Assembly: GCA_036759125.1 (NCBI GenBank) | Contig: DAIOVG010000075.1 | Coordinates: forward strand, 1 to 12,014 | DNA length: 12,014 nucleotides | Source: CAXXOK01 sp036759125 | GTDB lineage: Bacteria > Bacillota > Clostridia > Christensenellales > Aristaeellaceae | Direction: 5' to 3' | Part shown: positions 1-6,561 of the stretch, piece by piece | Numbering within the stretch: the first letter of the stretch is position 1 | Layout: every line of letters begins with the position of its first letter | The notes under the pieces: model-generated | What the model saw: the letters and a program-made list of their open reading frames with translations, nothing else | The model's database searches: none | Told to the model about the DNA's origin: nothing | Translations under genes and position numbers: made by a program

Positions 1-935
1 AGCGCATCGGCCTGGGCGGATATCTGCATCTGGTAGAGGGCTACCCTGAGTTTGTGGATTGCGTTGAAGCCATCGCGGGCGAATTCCGGACCATCAAAGC
101 CCTGCACCAGGCAGGGGATGTGTATACGGTTCCCTGCAAGGTCGCTGTGTTGACCGCCTGGGGGAAGCTGCGCACCTGGACGCTGTCCGGGCATTTCCAC
201 GAATCGGCCGACCATGACCTGATGCACATCATCGAGTGCCTGGCCGGACTGCCCGTTGAGGTCACCTTTATTGGGTTTGACGATGTGAAGCGCGGCGCGC
301 TGCAAGGCATGGACGCGGTGATCTGCGCCGGGCGCAGGGGTACCGCGTGGAGCGGCGGCGAGCTGTGGCGGGATACGGCGGTCGTGGAAGCGGTGACAGC
401 GTTTGTCCATGGCGGCGGCACCTTTCTGGGCGTCAACGAGCCGTCCGCTGTGGAGGGCTACGCCGATACGCTGCGTATGGCGCAGGTGCTGGGCGTGAAC
501 ATCGGCGAGCACAGCAATCATGGGCTCTGGCAGTACAGCGTACAGACGCCCATGTTTGTCGGCGATACTGATGTATCGGTTCCTGCGCATCCCTCAGCCT
601 ACCTGACAGGGCCCGAAACCGAGGTCTGGCTGGCAGACGGGGGCAAGCTCGCCCTTACGCGCCGTGCGTTTGGCAAGGGACAGGGGATATACGCGGGCGG
701 GTGGCGGTTCAGCCCGGGAAACGCACGCCTGTTGCTCAACCTGCTCTGGGGACATGCCCAGATCGAGGCTGTGACCGATACCGCCAAAGTGGACTGCGCA
801 TGGTATCCCAAGGCCGGGAAGATCGTGCTCGCCAACCAAACGGATCGCCCGCAGCAGGGCTGTGTTACTGTGAACCAAAAAAATATCCCCTTCTGCCTTG
901 CTGCGGACGAGATGCTGGTCATGAATGATCAATAA
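1..935 (+). CDS. GH112 beta-galactoside phosphorylase (partial, C-terminal part; likely D-galactosyl-1,4-L-rhamnose phosphorylase)
   Basis: The reading frame is open from base 3 to the TAA at 933-935, so the 5' end lies outside the window; about 310 residues are visible. The protein resembles the C-terminal portion of GH112 enzymes, which split beta-galactosides with phosphate to alpha-galactose-1-phosphate plus the acceptor sugar in the cytoplasm. Family-like segments are RIGLGGYLHL at the visible start, VAVLTAWGKLRTW, the glycine/serine-rich TAWSGGELW, and GGGTFLGVNEPSAVEGY. These match the end of the barrel, the Rossmann-like trimer domain and the start of the C-terminal beta domain. The catalytic acid lies in the missing N-terminal part. 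GH112 includes galacto-N-biose/lacto-N-biose phosphorylases and galactosyl-rhamnose phosphorylases. The adjacent L-rhamnose mutarotase and the rhamnosidase further along favour the latter, but this is inference from context. No signal peptide can be judged because the N-terminus is missing. Confidence 0.85.
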   Translation, partial: RIGLGGYLHLVEGYPEFVDCVEAIAGEFRTIKALHQAGDVYTVPCKVAVLTAWGKLRTWTLSGHFHESADHDLMHIIECLAGLPVEVTFIGFDDVKRGALQGMDAVICAGRRGTAWSGGELWRDTAVVEAVTAFVHGGGTFLGVNEPSAVEGYADTLRMAQVLGVNIGEHSNHGLWQYSVQTPMFVGDTDVSVPAHPSAYLTGPETEVWLADGGKLALTRRAFGKGQGIYAGGWRFSPGNARLLLNLLWGHAQIEAVTDTAKVDCAWYPKAGKIVLANQTDRPQQGCVTVNQKNIPFCLAADEMLVMNDQ

Positions 936-984
936 AACCCCCTTGGGAATCCTTGTAATGATTTAACATATGGTTTTATACCTG

Positions 985-1027
985 TTCCACACAAAAGACC
1001 GCGTATTACGCGGTCTTTTGTGTGGAA
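985..1027. terminator. Shared bidirectional hairpin terminator between GH112 gene and rhaM
   Basis: A perfect 19-base inverted repeat (arms 985-1003 and 1009-1027, loop 1004-1008) has CCGCG next to the loop, flanked on both arms by AAAAGA/TCTTTT. Reading in either direction gives a GC-rich stem followed by a T-rich stretch inside the stem, as in terminators serving convergent genes. It sits 49 bases past the GH112 stop and 30 bases past the rhaM stop. Confidence 0.85.
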
Positions 1028-1057
1028 CTCCTGGATATACTCGAAAATCACCTGCCG

Positions 1058-1372
1058 TCAATCCAGCATGAACACGTTCTCAAGCCTTGCGGCCGCACCG
1101 GTTTCATCCCGAACCATGTCCATCAATCCGGCCATGTGCACGTTCCAGCGGGCAACCACGGGGCTTTCCGCCTGCACCTTTTCGGCGTAGGCCACGCCCT
1201 TTTCGCATTCATAGTAGCCAAACAGCTCGTCTCCGATATTCCAGATCGTATAGTTGCATATCCCGGCCGCTTTGAGCACCTCTGTCATCTCCGGCCAGAT
1301 CTCATCATGCCGCTTGATATACTCGGCCTTCATGCCGGGCTTGAGCAGGGCTTTCCAGGCGCGTTTTTCCAT
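1058..1372 (-). CDS. rhaM: L-rhamnose mutarotase
   Basis: This 104-residue protein matches the length of E. coli RhaM (104). The enzyme interconverts the alpha and beta anomers of L-rhamnose in the cytoplasm, supplying the form used by rhamnose isomerase. Aligned by eye with E. coli RhaM, the active-site residues fall at identical positions: Tyr18, His22 (in RRH/KRH), the IWPE segment at 25-28, Tyr41 in NY-I, and Trp76 in RW. The C-terminal LENVFMLD matches the family ending (LQEVFYLP in E. coli). The ATG at 1372 is preceded by AAGGAG at a normal distance, and a promoter is visible upstream. It is monocistronic here and convergent with the GH112 gene. The pairing suggests that rhamnose is released inside the cell next to this gene product. 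No isomerase, kinase or aldolase of the rhamnose pathway is in the window. Confidence 0.93.
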   Translation of the reverse strand: MEKRAWKALLKPGMKAEYIKRHDEIWPEMTEVLKAAGICNYTIWNIGDELFGYYECEKGVAYAEKVQAESPVVARWNVHMAGLMDMVRDETGAAARLENVFMLD

Positions 1373-1420
1373 AGGGTTTGCTCCTTTTCAATTCAGGATT
1401 CACTGTGCTTTCATATACCG

Positions 1421-1449
1421 ATTATACCAAACCTGCGCCAACGGCACAA
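1421..1449 (-). promoter_or_regulatory. Probable sigma-A promoter of rhaM
   Basis: On the minus strand, TTGTGC (1444-1449) lies 17 bases upstream of a perfect TATAAT (1421-1426), which also has the extended -10 dinucleotide TG one base before it. Transcription would start near 1414, giving a leader of about 40 bases before the rhaM ATG. Confidence 0.75.
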
Positions 1450-1461
1450 ACAGAATCGGGA

Positions 1462-1490
1462 TTGACGAACCTGCCCTGGTTTGTTACGAT
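1462..1490 (+). promoter_or_regulatory. Probable sigma-A promoter of the GNAT/flavin reductase/AKR operon
   Basis: TTGACG (1462-1467) and TACGAT (1485-1490) are separated by 17 bases on the plus strand, matching 5/6 and 4/6 of consensus. The start would be near 1497, about 33 bases before the ATG at 1530. It lies back to back with the rhaM promoter; the -35 boxes are only 12 bases apart, so a single regulator could affect both. Confidence 0.6.
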
Positions 1491-1529
1491 GGAAGCAAAG
1501 AAACAGCCTTCGACGACCGGGAGGGCAAT

Positions 1530-2420
1530 ATGGCCGTTATTTTTCGCACCTACAATCCAGAGCCTCTGTTTGGTGAGGATTATTTGGCGCTTCGGCATTT
1601 TCTGATACAGCTGGACGACAGCAATTATCACTTCGGCCGCTGGGACTGGATGATCACGCATTCGCACCTTGATTCCAGCGGCTTATCGAAGATCGGCCTG
1701 TGGGCGGATCACGGAGAGATTGTCGCCGCCGCGACCTACGATTGCAGCCTGGGCGGCGCGTACCTGCCCGCATTGCCCGGATACGCGTATCTTTGGGACG
1801 AGATGCTGGGCTATGCGGAAACCGCGCTTGTAAAAGGCGGCAAGTTTGCCGTGCTGATCCGCGACGGGCACCTTCCGCTGCAAGGCGCGGCCATGCGCAG
1901 GGGGTATATCGCCACGCAGGACAGGGAGCAGGAAGCGCTGTTTGATTTGGAAACGGGCGACTTCCGCTACACTCTGCCCGAAGGCTTCCGCGTCACCAGC
2001 ATGCGGGAAACCTATGACCTGTACCGCTACGGCCAGGTGCTTTGGAGGGGATTCAACCACGAGCAGGACGGCGAAGGTCCGTTTGTGATGAACGAGCATT
2101 TTGCAAAGGAGTTCGAGCGCCCTGGCGTCAATCCGGATCTGAAAATCGCGGTCGTCGCCCCAAACGGCGATTTCGTCTCCTACTGCGGCATGTGGCAGGA
2201 TGCTGCATCGCAGTCGGCGCTTGTTGAGCCCGTAGCCACCGACCCGGCCTACCGCAAGCTGGGGCTTGGCCGCGCCGCGGTGCTTGAGGGGCTGCGCCGC
2301 TGCGCACAGCTTGGCGCAAAGCGCGCCTTCGTGGGCTCCTCACAGCAGTTTTACTACGCCATCGGCTTTCGGCCCTATCAAAGCAACACCTGGTGGGCGC
2401 GGAAACCTGTGGTAAACTAG
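1530..2420 (+). CDS. GNAT family N-acetyltransferase (probable tandem-domain)
   Basis: The 296-residue protein ends in a clear GNAT domain. Acetyl-CoA binding motif A is at about 232-253, with the pyrophosphate loop RKLGLGRA at 242-249, followed by FVGSSQQFYYAIGF (267-280), which supplies the tyrosine often used as general acid. The N-terminal half (about 5-140) has a weaker GNAT-like pattern, including a segment GAAMRRGYIATQDREQEALF that resembles the end of a degenerate GNAT fold. It is therefore probably a double-GNAT protein with one active site. The substrate is unknown. The frame is open further upstream, but the ATG at 1530 is chosen because GGGAGGG (1519-1525) sits just before it and the promoter at 1462-1490 rules out earlier starts. 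It is the first gene of an apparent operon; the next gene begins 20 bases after its stop. Confidence 0.82.
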   Translation: MAVIFRTYNPEPLFGEDYLALRHFLIQLDDSNYHFGRWDWMITHSHLDSSGLSKIGLWADHGEIVAAATYDCSLGGAYLPALPGYAYLWDEMLGYAETALVKGGKFAVLIRDGHLPLQGAAMRRGYIATQDREQEALFDLETGDFRYTLPEGFRVTSMRETYDLYRYGQVLWRGFNHEQDGEGPFVMNEHFAKEFERPGVNPDLKIAVVAPNGDFVSYCGMWQDAASQSALVEPVATDPAYRKLGLGRAAVLEGLRRCAQLGAKRAFVGSSQQFYYAIGFRPYQSNTWWARKPVVN

Positions 2421-2440
2421 AGAAAAGGAGACTGAGCAAT

Positions 2441-2944
2441 ATGAGCTATCAGGAAGTCAATATCGGGTCTTATGCCATCAAACCCTTTGAGGCCATCGGC
2501 GAGAAGTGGGCGCTGATCACTGCCCAAAAGGACGGCAGGGTCAACACCATGACTGCCAGCTGGGGCGGCATCGGCGTGCTGTGGAGCAAATGCGTGGTGA
2601 CCGTTTACATCCGCCCCCAGCGTTACACGCGGGAATTTGTAGAAGGCAGCGAATACTTCACCTTTACGCTGTTTGACGGCTACAAAAAGGAACTCGCTGT
2701 GCTGGGCACCAAGTCCGGCCGCGACGGCGACAAGATTCAGGAGGTCGGTTTCCATGTGGAGACCGTCGGCGGGCAGCCGACCTTCCGGGAGGGGAAAACC
2801 GCCATCGTGTGCAAAAAGCTCTTCTGCGAACGGATGACCCCGGAGAATTTTGTGGACATGGATCTCATTAGCACCAACTACCCAAACAAGGATTTCCACT
2901 ACATCTATATCGGCGAGATCGTCGGCATCTACGAAAACCAGTAA
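2441..2944 (+). CDS. Flavin reductase family protein (FMN-binding split barrel)
   Basis: The 167-residue protein resembles small clostridial flavin reductase-like/flavoredoxin proteins, which bind FMN and pass electrons from NAD(P)H or a partner protein. Visible features are the N-terminal strand region, the FMN-phosphate binding region NTMTASWGGIGVLW (35-48) followed by a beta strand and IRPQRYT (57-63), and the GTKSGRDGDK loop (89-98), all typical of the family. No signal peptide or membrane segment is visible, so it is likely cytoplasmic. The ATG at 2441 is chosen over an in-frame ATG at 2393 because AAAGGAG (2424-2430) precedes it at normal spacing and the earlier start overlaps the GNAT gene. 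It is followed after 31 bases by an aldo/keto reductase gene. The direction of electron flow and the partner cannot be read from the sequence. Confidence 0.87.
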   Translation: MSYQEVNIGSYAIKPFEAIGEKWALITAQKDGRVNTMTASWGGIGVLWSKCVVTVYIRPQRYTREFVEGSEYFTFTLFDGYKKELAVLGTKSGRDGDKIQEVGFHVETVGGQPTFREGKTAIVCKKLFCERMTPENFVDMDLISTNYPNKDFHYIYIGEIVGIYENQ

Positions 2945-2975
2945 CAATGCCGCTTGCGGCAGGGAGGACAAAGCC

Positions 2976-3830
2976 ATGCAACACAACATGCTTGGGAAAA
3001 CCGGTCTGAAGGTCAGTGCCGTCGCGTTTGCCGGCATTGTCAACATGGATGAAACGCCCCAGGACGCTGCCCGTTTTACCGCCTATGCCGTGGAAGCGGG
3101 TGTGAACTATTTCGACGTATCCCCCTCCTACGGCAACGCGGAAGAACGCCTGGCCCCCGCCCTGAAACCCTACCGGCAAAACATCTATCTGGCCTGCAAA
3201 ACCCAAAAACGGGATGCCGAAGCGGCCCGGGAGGAGCTGTTGCACTCCCTGATGCGCCTGGGCAGCGAGTACTTTGACGTGTACCAGCTCCACGCAATGA
3301 CCACGCCGCAGGATGTGGAGCAGGTCTTCGGCCCCGGCGGGGCGATGGAGGCATTTTTATGGGCAAAGCGCGAAGGGCTGATCCGCCATATCGGCTTTTC
3401 CGCCCATAACGAGGAGGTAGCGCTTGCCTGCCTGGAGCACTATGATTTTGATACCGTCATGTTCCCGATGAACTGGGCGCTGGGCCTGAATACCGGCTGG
3501 GGCAACCGCATCGCCGCCGCCGTGAAGGAGCGCGGCATCGGCCTGCTCGCCATCAAAACGCTGATCGCGCGCAAATGGCGCGAGGGCGAAACGCGCGAGT
3601 ACCCCAAAAGCTGGTGCAGGCCGATCTGCGGTGATGAGGAGCTGGCCGTCGCCGCGATGAAGTACAGCCTGTACAAGGGCGCGGCAACCCTTATCCCTCC
3701 CGGCAACATCACCCACCAGCGCTTCATGATCAACCATATCGACGCCTGCCTGCAAAACCCGCTCTCGCCCGCAGAGCTGGACCTTCTGACCGCCGAAGCC
3801 CACAAGGTGAAGGACGAGCTGATTTTTTAG
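2976..3830 (+). CDS. Aldo/keto reductase
   Basis: The 284-residue protein opens with MLGKTGLKVSAVAFAG, typical of (beta/alpha)8 NAD(P)H-dependent aldo/keto reductases. The full catalytic tetrad is visible: Asp47 (NYFDVSPSYG), Tyr52, Lys75 (LACKTQK) and His106 (VYQLHAM). The C-terminal cofactor-binding part includes LLAIKTLIARKW and a short segment around 235-260. It lacks the C-terminal ferredoxin domain found on some clostridial AKRs. The ATG at 2976 has GGGAGG at 2962-2967; an in-frame reading from 2850 would overlap the flavin reductase gene. It is the last gene of the operon and is followed by a hairpin terminator. The substrate is unknown; it could be an aldehyde, a ketone or a sugar. 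Operon mates suggest a redox or detoxification task, but that is inference. Confidence 0.9.
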   Translation: MQHNMLGKTGLKVSAVAFAGIVNMDETPQDAARFTAYAVEAGVNYFDVSPSYGNAEERLAPALKPYRQNIYLACKTQKRDAEAAREELLHSLMRLGSEYFDVYQLHAMTTPQDVEQVFGPGGAMEAFLWAKREGLIRHIGFSAHNEEVALACLEHYDFDTVMFPMNWALGLNTGWGNRIAAAVKERGIGLLAIKTLIARKWREGETREYPKSWCRPICGDEELAVAAMKYSLYKGAATLIPPGNITHQRFMINHIDACLQNPLSPAELDLLTAEAHKVKDELIF

Positions 3831-3865
3831 ACCTGTCAATGCGAAGCGGCATATAGTATTACAAC

Positions 3866-3900
3866 ACCCCCGCCCGGTACATACAGGGCGGGGGTTTCTT
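3866..3900 (+). terminator. Rho-independent terminator of the AKR operon
   Basis: A 10-base-pair GC stem (ACCCCCGCCC at 3866-3875 with GGGCGGGGGT at 3886-3895) and a 10-base loop are followed by TTCTT. It lies 35 bases after the aldo/keto reductase stop and 13 bases past the stop of the convergent membrane-protein gene. It may stop both, though the T-rich tail is better on the plus strand. Confidence 0.8.
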
Positions 3901-3908
3901 GATTGCTG

Positions 3909-4484
3909 TTACTTCGTATGAAAACGCTTTTTGAATTCCATCAGAAAGTCCCGGCCCAATACCGAATAGCATGCCGCCATCAGCGCCAGGGATAAAAGCC
4001 CTGCCAGCAGCGCGGGCCACATCGCCTTGCCCTTCCATAGCGTCAGGCCGATGATCGACGCCGCGAGGGTGATCGCGGTGAATAAAAGCATCGGCAGCAT
4101 ATTTTGCTTTTGCCGGTTGAAATCGGAAAAAAACAGTATGGCTGTCAGGATCAGCGCGGAAAACAGCACGATAAACACGACGTCCACCGCCCAGCCGGGG
4201 GAGAGGAAGATGTCGATCAGGATCATCAGAACGCAGGAGTATTCCACCGTTTTGATCGTCTGGCTGATGCGGTTGTACTCCACCAGATCGGGGGAAAGCA
4301 GCAGCGTCCAGGCCATAAACAGCGCCCAAAGCACCACGACGCTCCATGCGCTTCCGCCGAAATAAATGTTGAACACCGGGCACAGGTACGCGGCCAGCAG
4401 AAACGGCCCGCGGGCGTACCGGATCACCCGGCCTCTGTGAATGGCTTTTTCCGTGCGCTCCGGGTAGGTGATGTCAATCTTCAT
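3909..4484 (-). CDS. Polytopic membrane protein, DUF6320-like
   Basis: The 191-residue protein has roughly six hydrophobic segments (about 27-41, 46-64, 84-97, 99-119, 130-149, 153-175) and a basic C-terminal tail (KKRFHTK), so it is an integral membrane protein. By eye it resembles DUF6320 proteins, which sit beside condensation-like acyltransferases in Clostridia; members as I recall them also have an N-terminal zinc ribbon, and none is present here. It starts at the ATG at 4484 inside the last codons of the acyltransferase gene, an 11-base overlap that suggests translational coupling. GGAGGG lies upstream within the acyltransferase gene, at a longer than usual distance. Function is unknown; the coupling suggests it acts with the acyltransferase, for example as a membrane partner or product handler, but nothing in the sequence proves this. 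Confidence 0.72.
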   Translation of the reverse strand: MKIDITYPERTEKAIHRGRVIRYARGPFLLAAYLCPVFNIYFGGSAWSVVVLWALFMAWTLLLSPDLVEYNRISQTIKTVEYSCVLMILIDIFLSPGWAVDVVFIVLFSALILTAILFFSDFNRQKQNMLPMLLFTAITLAASIIGLTLWKGKAMWPALLAGLLSLALMAACYSVLGRDFLMEFKKRFHTK

Positions 4485-5970
4485 ACAGGGCGGTTCCCTC
4501 CACGGTCATCATAACGGCATCGGCCGTCAGCAGGCCGTACAGCGCTTCTTCAAAGGACGGATCGACGGTTGATTTGGTGATCGAAAGCATGGCGACGTTG
4601 CCAAACGTGACCAGCGAGCAGGCGGCTCGGTTGGTTGCGGACGGGCCCATGACCATGTCCATGCTCTCCACATGGCTAGCAAGCTCCGGCGGCATGTGGA
4701 CGACGCCGAGGTTGGATAGCGTGGTGGAGAATAGCCTGTCGCTCAAAAAGCCGCTGACCAGCTTCACCGCGGGGGTTTTGATGAACAGCGGTATGAACCG
4801 AAGCGAGGAAACGATGCGCGCCGCCGCCGTGACCATTTCGCTCATGGCGCTTCGGGACGCCTTCTCGGCCAGCTGCTTAGTGATTTCGCCTGCGACCGAT
4901 TCCACATCTTCAATCTCCTGAATCGGCAGCTGGATGCCGCAGTACATGGAAAAATTCCGCAGGGTTTTGGATGGGTAGAACTTCCGCATATTCACCGGCA
5001 CTTGCACACGCATGGTGCCGCTTTGCTCGTCGGTCGCCTGCCGTCCCGCGATAAAAATCAGCGCCAAAAGGTACGAGGTCACGGTCGCGCCGTAGCGCTT
5101 GGCCGCGGCGCGCAGGGTGCCCGCGTCCATTTTAAAATGCAACACACGGCAGGGGCTTTGCCGGCAGAGCTTACCGCTCATCTGTACGGCCGGCCGGTTG
5201 ACAAATCCAGAAATCTTTTCGGTTTGCTGCACCATGGGAAAAGCGTCGGCAAGCTCACGCGGCGACGGCGTTTCGTTGATGTCCAGCGTACCGGCTTCTT
5301 CGCCGGATTCGATGCCCAGCAGGCGCAGGTACTCCGCCATCAGGGTTTTGAGAAACACCATCCCGCCGGAGCCGTCCGCCAGGATGTGAAAAAACTCGAT
5401 GCTGACGCGGTTTTTATAGTACAGAACGCGAAACGACTGCGATCCGCTGCGGGCGACCTTCAGGGGCTTGCAGGGTACGCTCAGCTCCGGCTCCAGAGAG
5501 TACCTTCGCTTGGAGGTGTCCAGATAGTGCCAGAAAAAGCCCTTTTTCACGGTGGTAGCAAAGCTTGGAAAGCGCTTGATGGTAAACGATAGCGCAATCT
5601 GGAGTATGTCGGGCAGAACGTTGCCCGTAAGGTATACCGAAAGTCGGTACACCGCCATACGCCCGTGCGTCATGGAAAACGGATAAATTTTGGCGGCATT
5701 GTCCAGCGGAAACCACCGCAGCGAGGGGCGGGCATAGAAGCTGCCCAGGTTGCTGATGGCAAGCCGCTTGAGCGCGTCCTCAAGTGTTACACCCAGGGAA
5801 GCGTAACACAGGAGCGCATTTTCAAAATCTTTGCGCATCAGCGCTTTTTCGGTTTTGTGCAAAAAGTTATGCTGGGAGTAGTCCGCAAAAAAGGCGGACA
5901 ACGCCTCACCTTCGGCAGTTGATAACGACTGTGTATAGTCTGCAAATACCGAATGGGTTTCTTTGCGCAT
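4474..5970 (-). CDS. Condensation-domain-like acyltransferase (alcohol acetyltransferase/PapA-like)
   Basis: The 498-residue protein belongs by eye to the CoA-dependent acyltransferase/condensation superfamily. The active-site motif reads HILADG at 195-200: the catalytic His195 and the structural Asp199 of HHxxxDG are kept, while the first His is Phe. Further family-like segments are VPVNMRKFYPSKTLRNF (324-340) and STTLSNLGVV (416-425), the latter where PapA/condensation proteins carry the second core motif. The N-terminal 75 or so residues precede the first domain (from about 82) and are of unknown role. No carrier-protein domain is attached, so it is probably a stand-alone enzyme transferring an acyl group to an alcohol or amine. 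Start ATG at 5970 has AGAAGGA upstream and a promoter at 6031-6036. Its 3' end overlaps the membrane-protein gene. The substrate is unknown. Confidence 0.82.
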   Translation of the reverse strand: MRKETHSVFADYTQSLSTAEGEALSAFFADYSQHNFLHKTEKALMRKDFENALLCYASLGVTLEDALKRLAISNLGSFYARPSLRWFPLDNAAKIYPFSMTHGRMAVYRLSVYLTGNVLPDILQIALSFTIKRFPSFATTVKKGFFWHYLDTSKRRYSLEPELSVPCKPLKVARSGSQSFRVLYYKNRVSIEFFHILADGSGGMVFLKTLMAEYLRLLGIESGEEAGTLDINETPSPRELADAFPMVQQTEKISGFVNRPAVQMSGKLCRQSPCRVLHFKMDAGTLRAAAKRYGATVTSYLLALIFIAGRQATDEQSGTMRVQVPVNMRKFYPSKTLRNFSMYCGIQLPIQEIEDVESVAGEITKQLAEKASRSAMSEMVTAAARIVSSLRFIPLFIKTPAVKLVSGFLSDRLFSTTLSNLGVVHMPPELASHVESMDMVMGPSATNRAACSLVTFGNVAMLSITKSTVDPSFEEALYGLLTADAVMMTVEGTALYED

Positions 5971-6030
5971 CGTTAAGCTGTCCTTCTCTGTTAAACATCA
6001 GGCAGTACGTCGTGGCCTTCACGTCTCATC

Positions 6031-6039
6031 ATTATACCA
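6031..6039 (-). promoter_or_regulatory. Extended -10 promoter of the acyltransferase/membrane-protein operon
   Basis: The minus strand reads TGGTATAAT, a perfect extended -10 element (TATAAT at 6031-6036). No TTGACA-like -35 is present at the usual distance, where the hairpin at 6043-6067 lies; extended -10 promoters can work without one. The start would be near 6024, giving a leader of about 54 bases before the ATG at 5970. Confidence 0.65.
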
Positions 6040-6042
6040 CAC

Positions 6043-6067
6043 GATGCGCCGGAGCTTCCGGCGCATC
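6043..6067. terminator. Hairpin after the DUF188 gene, possible terminator
   Basis: A perfect 11-base inverted repeat (GATGCGCCGGA at 6043-6053 and its complement at 6057-6067) with a three-base loop lies 17 bases past the stop of the DUF188 gene. There is no T-run after it on either strand, so it may terminate poorly, or it may serve as an operator because it occupies the -35 zone of the next promoter. Confidence 0.5.
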
Positions 6068-6084
6068 GGTATAGATGATGTAAA

Positions 6085-6513
6085 CTATGATAACAGGGAG
6101 CACAACGCGGCTTTGAACGCTTCATCCTTGTCCCTGGTGCGTTTTGGCGGGCCTTTCAGGCGGCCGCCGCCCTGGCGTATCTTGCGGGCGGTGTGCCGCG
6201 CCAGGAGCAGCGCGTCGATATTGTCTGGCGTGTAGCGCATGCCGTCCTGGTTTAGCACAATGGCCTGCTTGGCCAGCGCCATGGCCGCCAGGCCGTAATC
6301 CTGGGTGATAACCAGGTCGCCCCTGCTGATCATATTGACCAGGCGGAAATCCGCGCTGTCCGCGCCTTTGGATACGGTAATGGTCTGCGCGCCGTCCCGT
6401 TCAAAAAAATGCGCCGTATCGCAGATCAGCAGCACTTGTACGCTATGCTTTCGGGCACAGGCAATGGCGATATCCACCACCGGGCATCCGTCCGCGTCGA
6501 TCAGTATTCTCAT
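6085..6513 (-). CDS. YaiI/YqxD family protein (DUF188, PIN-like)
   Basis: The 142-residue protein matches the YaiI/YqxD (UPF0178, DUF188) family, usually about 145-155 residues. It opens with the hallmark MRILIDADGCPV, where Asp6 and Asp8 are probable metal ligands. It also has CDTAHF (31-36), the SKGADSADFRLVN segment (48-60), GDLVITQDYGLAAMAL with acidic Asp66 and Asp72, and the C-terminal GGGRLKGPPKRTRDKDEAF. The pattern of acidic residues has been related to PIN/NYN-type nucleases, but to my knowledge the biological role is unestablished. It is cytoplasmic. The ATG at 6513 has a GAGGGG ribosome binding site, and a near-consensus promoter lies just upstream, so it can be expressed apart from the membrane-protein gene before it. 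Confidence 0.93.
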   Translation of the reverse strand: MRILIDADGCPVVDIAIACARKHSVQVLLICDTAHFFERDGAQTITVSKGADSADFRLVNMISRGDLVITQDYGLAAMALAKQAIVLNQDGMRYTPDNIDALLLARHTARKIRQGGGRLKGPPKRTRDKDEAFKAALCSLLS

Positions 6514-6561
6514 CCCATACCCCTCTGCGCCGTCATGGCGGCGCTTTGATCGTCCTCCAAC

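Noticed and set aside
985..1027. Long perfect inverted repeat considered as a mobile-element end
   Set aside because: Its position between two convergent stop codons and its GC core with T-rich arms fit a shared terminator; there is no transposase or second copy in the window.
1254..1529. Upstream in-frame extension of the GNAT gene to an ATG at 1254 (388 residues)
   Set aside because: It would run antisense through rhaM and across both divergent promoters, and its extra residues have no family resemblance. The ATG at 1530 has a proper ribosome binding site.
2417..3046. Long minus-strand open frame opposite the flavin reductase gene
   Set aside because: It is the mirror of a well-supported gene, a common effect in GC-rich coding DNA, with no recognisable domain and no ribosome binding site that I could see.
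5002..5592. Plus-strand 196-residue open frame inside the acyltransferase gene
   Set aside because: It is antisense to a conserved acyltransferase with clear motifs, and its composition (many Arg, His and Gln) is typical of a shadow frame.
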